Source: Methylovulum sp.
GTDB lineage: Bacteria > Pseudomonadota > Gammaproteobacteria > Methylococcales > Methylomonadaceae
Direction: 5' to 3'
Assembly: GCA_030653435.1 (NCBI GenBank)
Contig: JAURZI010000076.1
Coordinates: 25,359 to 89,358 of the forward strand
Length of the DNA stretch: 64,000 bases
This document shows, in pieces, positions 30,723-41,190 of the stretch (position 1 is the stretch's first letter; the number at the start of each line of letters is the position of its first letter). A model generated the notes under the pieces. It saw only the letters and a list, made by a program, of their open reading frames with translations, did no database searches and was not told the origin of the DNA. A program made the translations under genes and the position numbers.

Positions 30723-31235
30723 CTATCCTGTCAATCCCCATTGAGATGCCAAATGCAATAATCCGGCAGCGAACACTCCTGCCAGGACATCATCAAGCAT
30801 GATGCCGAAGCCGCCATGCACCCGTCGATCTATCACGCTGATAGGCCAGGGCTTAAGAATATCGAATGCCCTGAACAAAACAAAACCCAACAACAGGGCC
30901 TGCCAAGTACAAGGCACCAGCCACATCGTGACCAAAAATCCGGCGATTTCATCCCAGACTATGCCGCCAAAATCATGCTCTCCGAGTTTGTCTGCCGCCT
31001 TACCGCAGATCCATACCCCGGTTATCGTCACTGTTATCGTCAACAGGCTATAAATAAGCGTGTCGGCTTGTATCAGCAGCAGGTATAACGGGATTGCCGC
31101 CACAGTGCCCCATGTGCCGGGCGCTTTTTTCGCCAGACCTGAGCCAAAGCCGAAAGCCAGAAACAGCACCGGGTCGCGTAAAATCTGCTTAGGTGTCAGC
31201 TGGTTTTTGCCTGCCGCATCAAGAAAAATGTTCAT
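30723..31235 (-). CDS. pgpA: Phosphatidylglycerophosphatase A
   Basis: A 170-residue inner-membrane enzyme that removes phosphate from phosphatidylglycerophosphate to give phosphatidylglycerol. GSGLAKKAPGTWGTVAAIPL at the start, the acidic VWDEIAGFL centre and the C-terminal MLDDVLAGVFAAG are family hallmarks. Several hydrophobic segments cover most of the protein. It overlaps thiL by 17 bases at its 5' end, the usual thiL-pgpA coupling, and is the last gene of the operon. Confidence 0.95.
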   Translation of the reverse strand: MNIFLDAAGKNQLTPKQILRDPVLFLAFGFGSGLAKKAPGTWGTVAAIPLYLLLIQADTLIYSLLTITVTITGVWICGKAADKLGEHDFGGIVWDEIAGFLVTMWLVPCTWQALLLGFVLFRAFDILKPWPISVIDRRVHGGFGIMLDDVLAGVFAAGLLHLASQWGLTG

Positions 31236-32154
31236 AACCTTTTACCTTTAATAATTGGATGGTACCGGATTTATTAAGGCGCAAACCTGGAGTCGCTTCA
31301 ATGAGTCCTATTTTTCGGCAGTAAGCAGGCAGCGACGGCGCTTGTTCGGGGCTTACGGTAAAGCATAGTTCGTAGTCGTCACCCGCCACCAGCGGCATCA
31401 GCCAGTCACCGGTGGCTACAATATAGCCTAGAACGGCATCCGACAACGGCAAGGCGTCCCAATTGATGCAGGCTCCGACTTGGCTTTGTCCAAGGATATG
31501 GCCAAGATCGCTGGCAAGGCCATCCGATATGTCAATACAGGCATGGGCAATGCCGCGTAAGGCCAGGCCGGTTTCAATACGCGGTGTAGGCGTGTTAAAC
31601 CGCGCCAAAGCGGCATCTGGGTCGCCGCAGCAATAACCCTGGGAAATTTTTAACCCTAAACCGGCATCGCCCAGATTGCCGGACACATAAATAAAATCGC
31701 CAACCTGGGCCGCTGACCTCAACAAGGCCTGGCCGCTTGGGACCAAACCCAGCGCCTGAACGCCCAAGGTCAACGTGCCTGCGGTGGTGTCGCCGCCGAT
31801 CAAATCGACGTTATGCTGCCCGGCCAAGCCCAAGAAGCCTTGGGCAAATGCGGCCAGCCAAGTCTCATCAACCTGCGGCAAGGTTAAGGCCAGCATCACT
31901 GAAATTGGCCTCGCCCCCATGGCGGCAAGGTCGCTCAAATTAACAGCCAATAATTTGTGCCCTAATTGCCTAGGTTCAGCCCCGGCAAAAAAATGCACGT
32001 TTTCGACCATCGTGTCGGTGGTCACCGCCAATTCATAGCCATCTGGAATGGTCAACAAGGCGCAGTCATCACCTATGCCCAAGCGGGTGGATGGATTTTT
32101 GACGGCTTGCTTGGTGAAGAAACGCTGGATAAGCCCGAATTCGGAAAGGGACAT
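31219..32154 (-). CDS. thiL: Thiamine-monophosphate kinase
   Basis: A 311-residue kinase that makes thiamine pyrophosphate from thiamine monophosphate, the last step of the pathway. It shows the PurM-like fold motifs GIGDDCALL, VNLSDLAAMGA, DLIGGDTTAG and CIDISDGLASDLGH. The C-terminus continues into pgpA. It is 39 bases downstream of nusB. The other thiamine gene in the window, thiC, is under a TPP riboswitch; no such element is seen here. Confidence 0.96.
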   Translation of the reverse strand: MSLSEFGLIQRFFTKQAVKNPSTRLGIGDDCALLTIPDGYELAVTTDTMVENVHFFAGAEPRQLGHKLLAVNLSDLAAMGARPISVMLALTLPQVDETWLAAFAQGFLGLAGQHNVDLIGGDTTAGTLTLGVQALGLVPSGQALLRSAAQVGDFIYVSGNLGDAGLGLKISQGYCCGDPDAALARFNTPTPRIETGLALRGIAHACIDISDGLASDLGHILGQSQVGACINWDALPLSDAVLGYIVATGDWLMPLVAGDDYELCFTVSPEQAPSLPAYCRKIGLIEATPGLRLNKSGTIQLLKVKGYEHFS

Positions 32155-32193
32155 CGTGTTTTCAAGCCTGCAACAGTAACCAAGTTATCGACA

Positions 32194-32631
32194 TTACTGG
32201 GATGTCCTTTTTGCGTTAATCTCCACGGTACGCTTCTGCTGGGCGATTTTATCGAGTATGCCGTTAACATATTTGTGGCTGCCATCTGCACCAAAGCATT
32301 TGGCCAGATTTATGCTCTCATTGATAACGACCCGATAAGGCATGTTCAGCCTATACAGCAATTCGTAAGCACCTATCCTTAAAATCGCCCGTTCGACCGG
32401 ATCGATAATATCGACAGGCCTATCGACAAAATCGCTTAAGATCTGGTCGATAGCCGCCAGATTGCCCGGAACGCCATGAAACAATTCATTAAAGTAGCTT
32501 TTCTGGGCGTCTTTGAGCCAGTCTTCATCTAAAAACTGTTGCTCGATTTCATTCAGATCCTGACCGGTCATTTGCCATTGATATAATGCCTGTACAGCCG
32601 CTTTTCTGGCATTGGTACGCGCTATACTCAT
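32194..32631 (-). CDS. nusB: Transcription antitermination factor NusB
   Basis: A 145-residue all-helical protein that, with NusE (S10), binds boxA of rRNA leaders. The start ARTNARKAAVQALYQWQ and the end VINESINLAKCFGADGSHKYVNGILDKIA are typical. Its ATG shares one base with the ribH stop (TAATG), which indicates translational coupling. The ribH-nusB-thiL order is widespread in gammaproteobacteria. Confidence 0.97.
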   Translation of the reverse strand: MSIARTNARKAAVQALYQWQMTGQDLNEIEQQFLDEDWLKDAQKSYFNELFHGVPGNLAAIDQILSDFVDRPVDIIDPVERAILRIGAYELLYRLNMPYRVVINESINLAKCFGADGSHKYVNGILDKIAQQKRTVEINAKRTSQ

Positions 32632-33107
32632 TAGTTTTCCAGGTTTTTAAACAGGCTGACCATTTCTATGGCGGATAACGCGGCTTCCGCGCCTTTATTG
32701 CCGGCTTTGGTTCCTGCACGCTCTATCGCCTGTTCTATCGTATCAACGGTCAGCACACCAAAGCTGACCGGCACATCATATTGCAGCGACACGTGCGCCA
32801 AGCCTTTAACGCATTCGCCTGCGACATATTCAAAATGCGGGGTGCCTCCACGTATCACCGCGCCTAACGCGATAATCGCATCATACTTTTTGCCTGCGGC
32901 GATGCGTTGCACGACCATGGGCAATTCAAATGCGCCAGGCGCTTTGACCAGATGGATGTCGTCTTTTTCTGCGCCATGACGCAGCAACGCATCAATGGCG
33001 CCAGCTTCCAATTGTTCCACGATAAAACTGTTAAAACGGGACGCGACTAGGCAGAATTTACCGCCTTGCGCGGAAAAAATTCCTTCAAAGGTTTTTATTT
33101 TCGACAT
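32631..33107 (-). CDS. ribH: 6,7-dimethyl-8-ribityllumazine synthase
   Basis: A 158-residue subunit of the lumazine synthase capsid or pentamer. It joins the ribityl-pyrimidine made through RibD with the butanone phosphate made by RibB. Motifs include [20 protein letters not shown] and [14 protein letters not shown], with the catalytic histidine in the last. It lies 33 bases after ribBA. Confidence 0.97.
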   Translation of the reverse strand: MSKIKTFEGIFSAQGGKFCLVASRFNSFIVEQLEAGAIDALLRHGAEKDDIHLVKAPGAFELPMVVQRIAAGKKYDAIIALGAVIRGGTPHFEYVAGECVKGLAHVSLQYDVPVSFGVLTVDTIEQAIERAGTKAGNKGAEAALSAIEMVSLFKNLEN

Positions 33108-33140
33108 TATGTTTCTCTACAGACATTATTGATATAAATC

Positions 33141-34244
33141 TCAACCCACATGCTCGGCAACTTCCAGATCAAATCCGGATAAGCCCACATATTTTTTCTG
33201 CGTACCCAGCACTTTCAATTTGTGCACGCCCAAGTCAGCCAATATTCTGGCACCGGTGCCGGTCATGCGCCAGTCCGTTGCATTAAGCGCTTGCACAGCG
33301 CTTTTGATGCCGTTATCTTCCAGCCGATAGCGATGGATGAGCTCCACCAACGCCTTATTACTTTCCGTTTGTCTGACGACCACCAGCACGCCGCGGCCTT
33401 CATCGGCTATTTTCTGCATGGCTTCACGTATTGAAACCGTGCTGTCACTGCGTTTTGACGCAAAAAGATCGTCCAGTAAATTCCGTGCATGAACCCTGAC
33501 CAGAACCGGCTCATCGCCGGAGACTTGGCCCATAACCAGCGCCAGATGCAGATTATTGTCATGCTTGTCCTGGTACGCATAAAGACGAAAATCGCCAAAA
33601 TCTGTCGGATAAGCGCATTCGCTGACGCGCTCCAGCGTGTTTTCATGCTGGATACGGTAATGGATCAAATCGGCAATCGTACCGATTTTAAGATTGTGCT
33701 GCTCGGCAAAGACTTCCAGATCAGGCAGCCTGGCCATCGAGCCGTCTTCATTAAGTATTTCAACGATGACGGCCGCGGGTTCGACGCCGGCCAACCTAGC
33801 CAAGTCGCAGCCCGCTTCGGTATGTCCGGAACGGCTTAAAACGCCGCCGGACTTCGCCATTAACGGAAAGATATGCCCAGGCTGAACCAAGTCGTCGGCT
33901 TTGGCATCCTTTGCTACAGCGCATTGCACGGTACGCGCCCTGTCCGCCGCCGAAATGCCGGTCGTGACGCCGGTTGCCGCCTCGATGGATACGGTAAAAT
34001 TGGTTGAATGCGCCGTCTTGTTTTCATTGGTCATCAACGGCAGGCGTAACTGCTGGCAACGTTCACTGGTCAAGGTCAGGCAAATCAGGCCGCGACCGTA
34101 ACGCGCCATGAAATTAATATCTTCCGGGCGCGTAAAAGCTGCCGCCATGACCAGGTCGCCCTCATTTTCACGGTCTTCATCATCCATAATGATGACCATT
34201 TTGCCCTGGCGTAAATCGTCTATGATTTCTTCAATGGTGTTCAT
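33141..34244 (-). CDS. ribB: DHBP synthase fused to a degenerate GTP cyclohydrolase II domain (RibBX type)
   Basis: A 367-residue protein. Residues 1-200 are 3,4-dihydroxy-2-butanone-4-phosphate synthase with the acidic active site DDEDRENEGDLV and the SGHTEAGCDLARLAG motif. The C-terminal half aligns with GTP cyclohydrolase II, but the zinc-binding cysteines are gone: the usual HSECLTGD appears as HARNLLDD and the RCDCG region as RSDST. It should therefore supply only the four-carbon unit, and a true RibA is expected elsewhere. Such fusions are common in proteobacteria. Confidence 0.93.
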   Translation of the reverse strand: MNTIEEIIDDLRQGKMVIIMDDEDRENEGDLVMAAAFTRPEDINFMARYGRGLICLTLTSERCQQLRLPLMTNENKTAHSTNFTVSIEAATGVTTGISAADRARTVQCAVAKDAKADDLVQPGHIFPLMAKSGGVLSRSGHTEAGCDLARLAGVEPAAVIVEILNEDGSMARLPDLEVFAEQHNLKIGTIADLIHYRIQHENTLERVSECAYPTDFGDFRLYAYQDKHDNNLHLALVMGQVSGDEPVLVRVHARNLLDDLFASKRSDSTVSIREAMQKIADEGRGVLVVVRQTESNKALVELIHRYRLEDNGIKSAVQALNATDWRMTGTGARILADLGVHKLKVLGTQKKYVGLSGFDLEVAEHVG

Positions 34245-34256
34245 GTGCCCTCAGGG

Positions 34257-34913
34257 TCAGTTAAAAAATCCGCTGTTTTGCAATAATGCTTCGGTAATAC
34301 CACCACAGGGGTTAGCTGCCGCCTCGCCTTTCATCAGGCGCTCCATATATCGCGCCAAAATATCGACTTCCAGGTTCACCGGCGTGCCGACGACCGCATC
34401 GCCCAACGTTGTTTCGTTAAGCGTATGCGGAACGATATTGACGCCGAAAACGGCGCCATTGACCTCATTGATGGTCAGGCTAATGCCGTTGATGCAGATA
34501 GAACCTTTTTCGGCGATGTATTTGGCTAAGTTGTCCGGCGCTTTAATGTTAAAACGCACGGAGCGTCCGTCCGGCTTTTTTTCCGTTACCTTGCCGATGC
34601 CGTCGACATGCCCGCTGACGATATGCCCGCCCATGCGCGTGCTCGGCGTCAATGCCAGTTCCAGGTTGACCCGCGTACCCGTTATTGCTGCACTGAGCGT
34701 GGTCCTGGACCAGGTTTCATTGGACACATCGGCGCAAAAATAATGCGCGCCGAGTTCCACCGCCGTTAAACAAACGCCGTTGACGGCAATGCTGTCGCCC
34801 AGTTGCACATCGCTGAGCGCTAATTTTCCGGTGTCTATTTTCAAACGAAAATCGCCGGACTTGCGCTCGATGGCGGAGATTTTGCCTATGGCTAGGATGA
34901 TGCCTGTGAACAT
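34257..34913 (-). CDS. ribE: Riboflavin synthase, alpha chain
   Basis: A 218-residue trimeric enzyme that converts two lumazines to riboflavin. It is built from two lumazine-binding repeats, starting MFTGIILAIGKI and GGHIVSGHVDGIGKV near residue 98. Each repeat has its NGVCLT/NGISLTI motif. It lies 12 bases upstream of ribBA and 162 bases downstream of ribD; that gap shows no FMN riboswitch that I can recognise. Confidence 0.96.
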   Translation of the reverse strand: MFTGIILAIGKISAIERKSGDFRLKIDTGKLALSDVQLGDSIAVNGVCLTAVELGAHYFCADVSNETWSRTTLSAAITGTRVNLELALTPSTRMGGHIVSGHVDGIGKVTEKKPDGRSVRFNIKAPDNLAKYIAEKGSICINGISLTINEVNGAVFGVNIVPHTLNETTLGDAVVGTPVNLEVDILARYMERLMKGEAAANPCGGITEALLQNSGFFN

Positions 34914-35075
34914 GGTTGTTTAGCTTTATTCGTTGAATGAAGAATGCGTTTGTAGACTCAAGAACAGCGGCAGGTGAAGAGATCATGACATCACGCAATG
35001 TATTTAATACAAGTAAATCGCTATCGGCAGTTATGAGGTAATGCGCTTTTTCGCTTTTATTTCATATTACATGGC

Positions 35076-36170
35076 TCAATAACCGTTACCTGCCTGTGGT
35101 TCTAGTGTCAAACGCAAATCCCCGCCCACCTGCCTGACATCCAATAATTTCAAGTCTTTTTTATCCGCCATCGCCGTCACACCTGGCAGGTGAAACAATC
35201 CGCGCCCTTGATCGCCCAACACGGAAGGCGCCATATAAACCACCAATTCATCGAGCAAATTTGCCGTCAATAACGCACCGTTAAGCACCGCACCGGCTTC
35301 AACCAATACCTCGTTAATTTTTTGTTCGGCTAAAAAACGCAAGACCTCGTGCAAATCCAGGCGACCGTTTTTATCGGGCAAACGGTAGATTTCAAATCCT
35401 GCTTGCTGCAATGCCTGTTGCTTAGGCTCATTGTCCGAACAGGTCAGGATTAATGTCCGCCCCGGCAACTTAGCCATTTGCACATGAGACGACATTTGTA
35501 ACTGCGTATCCAGAACTACGCGCACCGGCTGTACGACATCGAAATCCACCCGCGCTGTCAAGGCCGGATCGTCGGCCAGTACCGTGTTAATGCCGGTTAA
35601 AATCGCCGAACTCTCCGCCCTCAATCGTTGTACATCGGCGCGCGCGCAGACTGAGGTAATCCACTGACTTTCGCCGGACGCCATTGCGGTACGGCCATCC
35701 AGGCTCATCGCCAGCTTGCTGCGTACAAACGGACGGTTTTCGGTCATCCTTTTAATAAAGCCCCGATTCAGCAAGCGGGCATCGGCTTCCAGTATGCCGA
35801 CGACAACATCGCAACCTGCCGCTCTAAGCTTGTCCAGGCCTCGGCCTGAAACCAAGGGATTCGGGTCCTGCATCGCCGCAACCACGCGACTGACACCGGC
35901 TGCTATCAGCGCATCGCAGCACGGCGGCGTTTTGCCGTGATGGCTGCAAGGTTCTAATGTGACATAAGCGGTTGCGCCTTTGGCGTCCGGCACGGTTTTT
36001 AACGCCTCGACTTCGGCATGCCCCAGTCCTGATCTGGCATGCCAGCCTTCGCCGATGATGGCATCATCCCTGACCAGCACACAGCCGACCCTAGGGTTGG
36101 GGTCGGTGGTATAACGGCCGTTGTTGGCGAGTTGTAGCGCCCGCGCCATATAAAAAGCGTCTGAGCTCAT
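35076..36170 (-). CDS. ribD: Riboflavin biosynthesis deaminase/reductase RibD
   Basis: A 364-residue bifunctional enzyme. The N-terminal deaminase has the zinc motif HAEVEAL and [11 protein letters not shown]. The C-terminal half is the NADPH-dependent reductase ([21 protein letters not shown], written here as its core SLDGRTA; later [13 protein letters not shown]). The ATG overlaps the nrdR stop by 4 bases, so the two genes are coupled, an order shared by many proteobacteria. Confidence 0.96.
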   Translation of the reverse strand: MSSDAFYMARALQLANNGRYTTDPNPRVGCVLVRDDAIIGEGWHARSGLGHAEVEALKTVPDAKGATAYVTLEPCSHHGKTPPCCDALIAAGVSRVVAAMQDPNPLVSGRGLDKLRAAGCDVVVGILEADARLLNRGFIKRMTENRPFVRSKLAMSLDGRTAMASGESQWITSVCARADVQRLRAESSAILTGINTVLADDPALTARVDFDVVQPVRVVLDTQLQMSSHVQMAKLPGRTLILTCSDNEPKQQALQQAGFEIYRLPDKNGRLDLHEVLRFLAEQKINEVLVEAGAVLNGALLTANLLDELVVYMAPSVLGDQGRGLFHLPGVTAMADKKDLKLLDVRQVGGDLRLTLEPQAGNGY

Positions 36171-36619
36171 TTGTTTTGCAGATGCGCGATCATATCGGTG
36201 AACTCGCTGACATCCTGAAAACTGCGGTAAACAGACGCGAAACGCACAAAAGCGACATGATCCAGCACACTTAATTCTTTCATGACTTTTTCGCCCAGCT
36301 CTTGGGCTGTTATTTCCCTTTCGCCCAACGCCCGCAATTCTTTTTTTATCCTGCTAAGCGCCGTCTCAATTGCATCACTATCCACAGGCCTTTTTTCCAA
36401 AGCTTTGAGCATGCCCGAACGCAGCTTGTTTTCATCAAAAGGCTCACGGATACCGTCACGCTTGACTACGCGCGGCATAGTCAATTCGGCTGCTTCAAAG
36501 GTAGTAAACCTTTCTTTGCACGCATTGCATTCACGCCGGCGGCGGACCTGGTCGCCGTCATTCGCCAGTCTGGAATCGAGAACCCGTGTGTCGTGCGCCG
36601 CACAAAACGGACATCGCAT
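36167..36619 (-). CDS. nrdR: Transcriptional repressor NrdR
   Basis: A 150-residue regulator that represses ribonucleotide reductase genes when its ATP-cone binds dATP. The N-terminal zinc ribbon ([10 protein letters not shown] and [12 protein letters not shown]) and the ATP-cone ([16 protein letters not shown]) are intact, and its length is standard. It is the first gene of the riboflavin operon. No promoter consensus stands out in the 230 bases that separate it from the fecR-like gene. Confidence 0.97.
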   Translation of the reverse strand: MRCPFCAAHDTRVLDSRLANDGDQVRRRRECNACKERFTTFEAAELTMPRVVKRDGIREPFDENKLRSGMLKALEKRPVDSDAIETALSRIKKELRALGEREITAQELGEKVMKELSVLDHVAFVRFASVYRSFQDVSEFTDMIAHLQNK

Positions 36620-36849
36620 AAAACTTAAGCCCCTGTTTTTAGATACCGAAAAGAATCGGCCTTCATATTCAAAACTGCTGATTCTATAACATTTCTGTGT
36701 GTCGGCATTTTTTTATTTGTACCCGGCTGTTACATCTGGGTTTATGGCTACGTTGCGTGTCGGCATGGCATATCGTTTTCCGCAGGTGCTACGGGGCGTT
36801 GTGGAAGGGCTAACATCTTCGGTTTTTAAACCGGGCGGCAACATTTCGA

Positions 36850-37836
36850 TTAGCCGATGATGGTAATCCAATCGCTTAGGTGGGTTATGGTTATCGGCAA
36901 GGCCTTGGTTAATGAATCGATCATACCCGCAGTATCATGTAGGTTGATGCGCCCGTTGATCCTGAATTGGCGCAAACTGTCATCCTTAAAAATCACGACG
37001 CCATTCCGGTAACGTTGCACCTGATCGAGCGCATCGCCCAATGGGGTGTCCTGAAACACCAGATAACCGTCCAGCCACGAACTGGCCAGGGCCGGGCCAG
37101 GATTGCTGGTTTTGCTGAGTGTTGCTTTGTTGACCAAGGCGCTATCGTGGTCATGCAAAATGACCGATTCTTGCCAGCGAACATGGTTAGTGACTTCTAC
37201 CCGGCCGGACACGACGGTAATTGCGTCGCTGGCGGCCTGGGTATGGACAAAGAATCGCGTCCCCAGTACGCGGGTCGCGGAGTGGCTTGCATAAACAATA
37301 AAAGGGCGGCGTGCATCGGGCTGCACATCAATATAAGCTTCACCTTTAAACAACTCAACTGTGCGTTGGTCATCGCTCATGGTCACGGCAAACGCACTGT
37401 TGGTGTTCAGGGTAATTACCGTGCCGTCAGCAAGGTGCACGGTTTGTTGCCGGCCTACGACTGTCGAATAATCGGCCTGGAATAAAACGGTCAATTCGGT
37501 CTGGAAGATAAACAATAAGGCAACGCAGGCAGCCATCAGCAAGGGTTTTGGCCAGTAAGGGACGGAAGCTTGTTGGGGTGGACGCTGTGACGAAAGGCCG
37601 CCGGTTCTGCTGGCTTGCTTTAATTGGACGCCGTTCCATAGCATAGAGATTTCATGATAGGCTAGACTATGGGCTTCATCCTGGGCCAGCCAATGCTCAA
37701 ACGCTAGTTTTTCTTGGTCAGATACCTGTCCAGTCCGTAACCGTGCAAACCAACTGGCAGCCTGCCCGTCAACCCGGTCTGTAAGCTCTGCTTCAGCTTG
37801 GGTAGGGTGCCGCTGGGTTTCGTCAATATCATTCAT
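36850..37836 (-). CDS. FecR-family anti-sigma/signal transducer
   Basis: A 328-residue inner-membrane protein. The N-terminal cytoplasmic region (ASWFARLRTGQVSDQEKLAFEHWL) is the DUF4880 part that binds an ECF sigma factor. A single membrane segment follows (LLMAACVALLFIF). The periplasmic FecR domain has TVHLADGTVITLNTNSA, and a secretin/TonB short N-terminal-like domain ends the protein. These proteins normally sit between an ECF sigma gene and a TonB-dependent receptor, but neither is adjacent. The only receptor in the window is 13 kb away. The partner is therefore unknown. Confidence 0.88.
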   Translation of the reverse strand: MNDIDETQRHPTQAEAELTDRVDGQAASWFARLRTGQVSDQEKLAFEHWLAQDEAHSLAYHEISMLWNGVQLKQASRTGGLSSQRPPQQASVPYWPKPLLMAACVALLFIFQTELTVLFQADYSTVVGRQQTVHLADGTVITLNTNSAFAVTMSDDQRTVELFKGEAYIDVQPDARRPFIVYASHSATRVLGTRFFVHTQAASDAITVVSGRVEVTNHVRWQESVILHDHDSALVNKATLSKTSNPGPALASSWLDGYLVFQDTPLGDALDQVQRYRNGVVIFKDDSLRQFRINGRINLHDTAGMIDSLTKALPITITHLSDWITIIG

Positions 37837-38174
37837 AATATCATTTTACATGAATTGTGAACTATGCACGATGCTTAGGCATGTTGTAAATGCGGGCTCG
37901 GATAACATTTGTCCACTCCGGCGCTTCTAAGGCTTGATTGCATTTTGTGGGGTATCGCATGCTTGGAAATCCGACATAAAATACTGGACGTACTTGACGA
38001 CATTCGGTTTTGCCGCTAACAACGGTATGATAGGACCAGTGCACGGCGTAAACCGCCCCGTTTTGACATTAGTTTTGATGGGACCGTGCTGGGGGGCATA
38101 TCAGCGCCCTGTTGCTTGACTTGGCGAAGAATGTCCATGCCGAAAAATGATGCGTTAATGTGTAGGGCGACTTA
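37837..38174. other. Divergent intergenic region between the fecR-like and kinase genes
   Basis: These 338 bases must hold the promoters of both flanking genes. Short open frames on both strands do not resemble any protein I know and have no ribosome-binding sites. I see no clear promoter consensus, terminator or repeat. Confidence 0.4.
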
Positions 38175-40928
38175 ATGAAGCGACAAAAATTCAACGACCT
38201 TCCTATCACCGACAAGCTTAGGCGTTTGCAAGCGGTTACCGTTGGCTTGGCGTTGGTGTTCACGTTATTGCTGAGCAGCCTTACGGAATTCTGGGAAGAG
38301 CGGCGGCAAATGTTGGCCGATGCCGATTCAACCGGCAATATGATAGGTTTTAATGCCGCCGCAGCGTTACTGTTCAATGATAGCAAATCGGCTGGCGATA
38401 TTCTGGCGGCATTGCACAGCAAGCCCGTCATCATTAGCGCACAGCTATACACGCTCAATGGTGCGCCCTTTGCCCACTACAACGCAGAATACAGTGATGA
38501 TTCATTAGGTGTTGCGTTGCCCGCCTCATTAGCCGACGCCGAAAGCCAGGCGCAGCAAAACCGTATCGCAGAGCTGTCCCATATCGCCATTCAAACGATC
38601 AGTCATAATGGCGAGGCGGTGGGTTATTTAGGCTTAGTCATAGACTTGCGGCCCATGTGGTGGGCGCTGCTCAGCAATGTAGGGCAGATTTCATTAGTCA
38701 TGCTGGCGGCGTTTCTGCTCAGTGCATTTTATGGACGGCGTTTGGCGGCATTAATTTCGGCACCGTTGATACGCTTATCGCTTTTGGCTCAACAGGTGTC
38801 GCAGGAAAAAAATTATTCAGTAAGGGCAACAGGCGAAGGTAGCGACGAAGTCGGGCAATTGGTCAAAAGTTTCAACCGCATGATAGGGCAAGTCCAGGAA
38901 CGCGATGCCGAACTCGAAAAGCAACGCGGTCAGCTTGAATACGAAGTCGAGCTCAGGACGGCAGATTTACGTAAGGCTGCGGCAGAGGCGCAAGCCGCAA
39001 ATATTGCCAAATCCCAGTTTTTGGCGAATATGAGCCATGAAATTCGCACTCCGATGAACGGTGTGCTGGGTATGACCGAGCTGTTGCTGGGCACAGATTT
39101 AAGCGCAACGCAAAGGCAATACACTGAAACGGTGTTTAGTTCTGCGGATTCCCTATTGACGATCATCAACGATATTTTGGATTTTTCCAAAATAGAGGCT
39201 GGCAAGTTGAAATTGGAAGAAATCGATTTTAATTTGGCTGATTTGTTTGATCAGTTGATGGCGATGTTCTATGAACGGGCGCACAGCAAAAATATCGAAC
39301 TGAATTGCGCCATAGCACCTGACGTACCCGACGAGGTCAGGGGCGATTGTTTTCGTTTGCGCCAGATTCTCACTAATTTGCTGTCCAATGCCATTAAATT
39401 CACCGATGTGGGCTCAGTCAAATTACAGGTCAGCAAGATAGAAGCCATGGACAGTGGCTTAACAGGCGACATCTGCCTCAATTTCTGCGTCAGTGATACC
39501 GGCATAGGCATTGAGGAACACAAGCTGTCGGCATTGTTCCAATCGTTTAGCCAAGCAGACGGTTCCACGACCCGCAAATATGGCGGCACCGGCTTGGGCT
39601 TGGTCATTTGTAAGGAGCTCTGCAAATTAATGGGCGGGACGATACACGTGCAGAGCGAACCCGGCGTAGGCACGGTATTTGTCGTTAAGCTGCCGCTACG
39701 GAAGGCGTTGGCCCCTGTGCCCGCCGAAACTTTGCAAGACGGTGACTTGGGTGGGAAACGCGTGTTGGTTGTGGAGGATAATGCGACCAACACTAAAATC
39801 CTCACCAGCCATTTGCTCAGTTTCAGGATGATTGTGCATATTGCCGACGGTGGTGTGCGTGCGTTGGGCATGCTCGATCAGGCGGCGGATAACGGGCAGC
39901 CTTACGACCTGGTTTTGGTCGATATGAAAATGCCGGGCCTCAATGGCGTCGAGCTTTGCCAGCGCCTACGCAAAGACGGCCGCCATGCACGCCTGCGAGT
40001 CGTGATCCTGACCTCTAGCAATGATGACGACGCGTTAGCCAGTATCCGAGCCAGTGGCTGCGATAGATATTTATACAAACCGCTACGCAAACATGTTTTG
40101 CAGGATGCCTTGTTAAGCCTGTTCGCCGACAAACCGGCCCCTTGCGTCATACCCGCTGATTTGCAAGGGGTACGCATTCTGTTGGCTGAAGACAACCCGA
40201 TCAACCAGGCTATCGCCCAGGCCATGCTCAAAGTGATAGGTTGCCATGTGGAGTTGGCGGTTAACGGCCTTGAGGCTGTGGCCTTGTTCAAGCGTGGTGG
40301 ATGTGATTTGATTCTGATGGATTGTATGATGCCGGAAATGGATGGCTATACGGCGACCAAAGAAATTCGTAGTCTGGAAATTGCAGCGGGCAATGGTCGC
40401 ATACCGATATTGGCACTGACCGCAAATGCGATGGCGGGCGATAAAGAAAAATGCCTGGCGGCCGGTATGACCGATTATCTGGCCAAGCCCGTTTTGCTGG
40501 AACCGTTACGCGACAAGATTACCGCTTTGCTGGCAGTACAGGCAACAGCGGCTATGCCCAACACTGTCGGCCTTCCTCCGACTGATGGCGCGGTCAGGTT
40601 CGATCCGGAGGTGTTAGCCACGTTACGTGCGATGGGTGGGGATGCCTGGGTGTCCGATCTGCTGGATTTGTTCCGCAATAGCACGGCGCAGTATATTGAA
40701 CAGCTGCAACAAGCCATGTTTGAACAAAATACCAAGGCGGTTTTTCATGCCGCGCACAGTTTGAAATCGGCTGCGGCCAATGTCGGTGGCGTGTATCTTG
40801 CGGAGCAAGCTCGTCAAGTTGAGCTGGCGGCAGGCGGTAATGCGCCGATAGTCGATCAAAAACAGGTGGAACATCTGAAAACCGAATTCCAGTTGTTATT
40901 GCAGATCATTTCGCAGCAGCTGTCATGA
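38175..40928 (+). CDS. Hybrid sensor histidine kinase with two receiver domains and HPt (BarA-like layout)
   Basis: A 917-residue membrane kinase. A first membrane segment (about 18-38) and a second (about 155-185) enclose a periplasmic CHASE8-like sensor. HAMP and a coiled coil follow, then HisKA with the phospho-accepting histidine in [12 protein letters not shown] near residue 290. The HATPase has the N box [13 protein letters not shown] and GTGLGL. Receiver one ([21 protein letters not shown]) and receiver two ([25 protein letters not shown]) each keep the aspartate. The HPt domain ends the protein with HSLKSAA. The order matches BarA/GacS. The output regulator is not encoded nearby. Confidence 0.92.
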   Translation: MKRQKFNDLPITDKLRRLQAVTVGLALVFTLLLSSLTEFWEERRQMLADADSTGNMIGFNAAAALLFNDSKSAGDILAALHSKPVIISAQLYTLNGAPFAHYNAEYSDDSLGVALPASLADAESQAQQNRIAELSHIAIQTISHNGEAVGYLGLVIDLRPMWWALLSNVGQISLVMLAAFLLSAFYGRRLAALISAPLIRLSLLAQQVSQEKNYSVRATGEGSDEVGQLVKSFNRMIGQVQERDAELEKQRGQLEYEVELRTADLRKAAAEAQAANIAKSQFLANMSHEIRTPMNGVLGMTELLLGTDLSATQRQYTETVFSSADSLLTIINDILDFSKIEAGKLKLEEIDFNLADLFDQLMAMFYERAHSKNIELNCAIAPDVPDEVRGDCFRLRQILTNLLSNAIKFTDVGSVKLQVSKIEAMDSGLTGDICLNFCVSDTGIGIEEHKLSALFQSFSQADGSTTRKYGGTGLGLVICKELCKLMGGTIHVQSEPGVGTVFVVKLPLRKALAPVPAETLQDGDLGGKRVLVVEDNATNTKILTSHLLSFRMIVHIADGGVRALGMLDQAADNGQPYDLVLVDMKMPGLNGVELCQRLRKDGRHARLRVVILTSSNDDDALASIRASGCDRYLYKPLRKHVLQDALLSLFADKPAPCVIPADLQGVRILLAEDNPINQAIAQAMLKVIGCHVELAVNGLEAVALFKRGGCDLILMDCMMPEMDGYTATKEIRSLEIAAGNGRIPILALTANAMAGDKEKCLAAGMTDYLAKPVLLEPLRDKITALLAVQATAAMPNTVGLPPTDGAVRFDPEVLATLRAMGGDAWVSDLLDLFRNSTAQYIEQLQQAMFEQNTKAVFHAAHSLKSAAANVGGVYLAEQARQVELAAGGNAPIVDQKQVEHLKTEFQLLLQIISQQLS

Positions 40929-41190
40929 ATAACTGAGCTTGCGCGATTGCTTAAAGGAGTGCAGGCGCATAAGTTAAACATCTTTAAAATCAATGGGATA
41001 ATGTCGGTAAAATGCCATGCCAACTTTGTTTTAAATAGTAGGATATTGATTTTATGGTATTTTAATAAGCTTGGCGCGACTGCTTTGTACAAGCATCGGT
41101 CATTGTTTCTTAGATGGTAAAAAATGGTAGAATTAGAATTTTGCCCTTCTCCGGCACTGTAAAGCGCCCTCAGAAATAGTCGAAACGTTT

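Noticed and set aside
34914..35075. Possible FMN riboswitch between ribD and ribE
   Set aside because: The conserved RFN-element blocks are not visible in the 162-base gap.
37862..38119. Open frames of about 60 codons on both strands upstream of the hybrid kinase
   Set aside because: They overlap each other, lack ribosome-binding sites and resemble no known protein; treated as chance frames in a promoter region.
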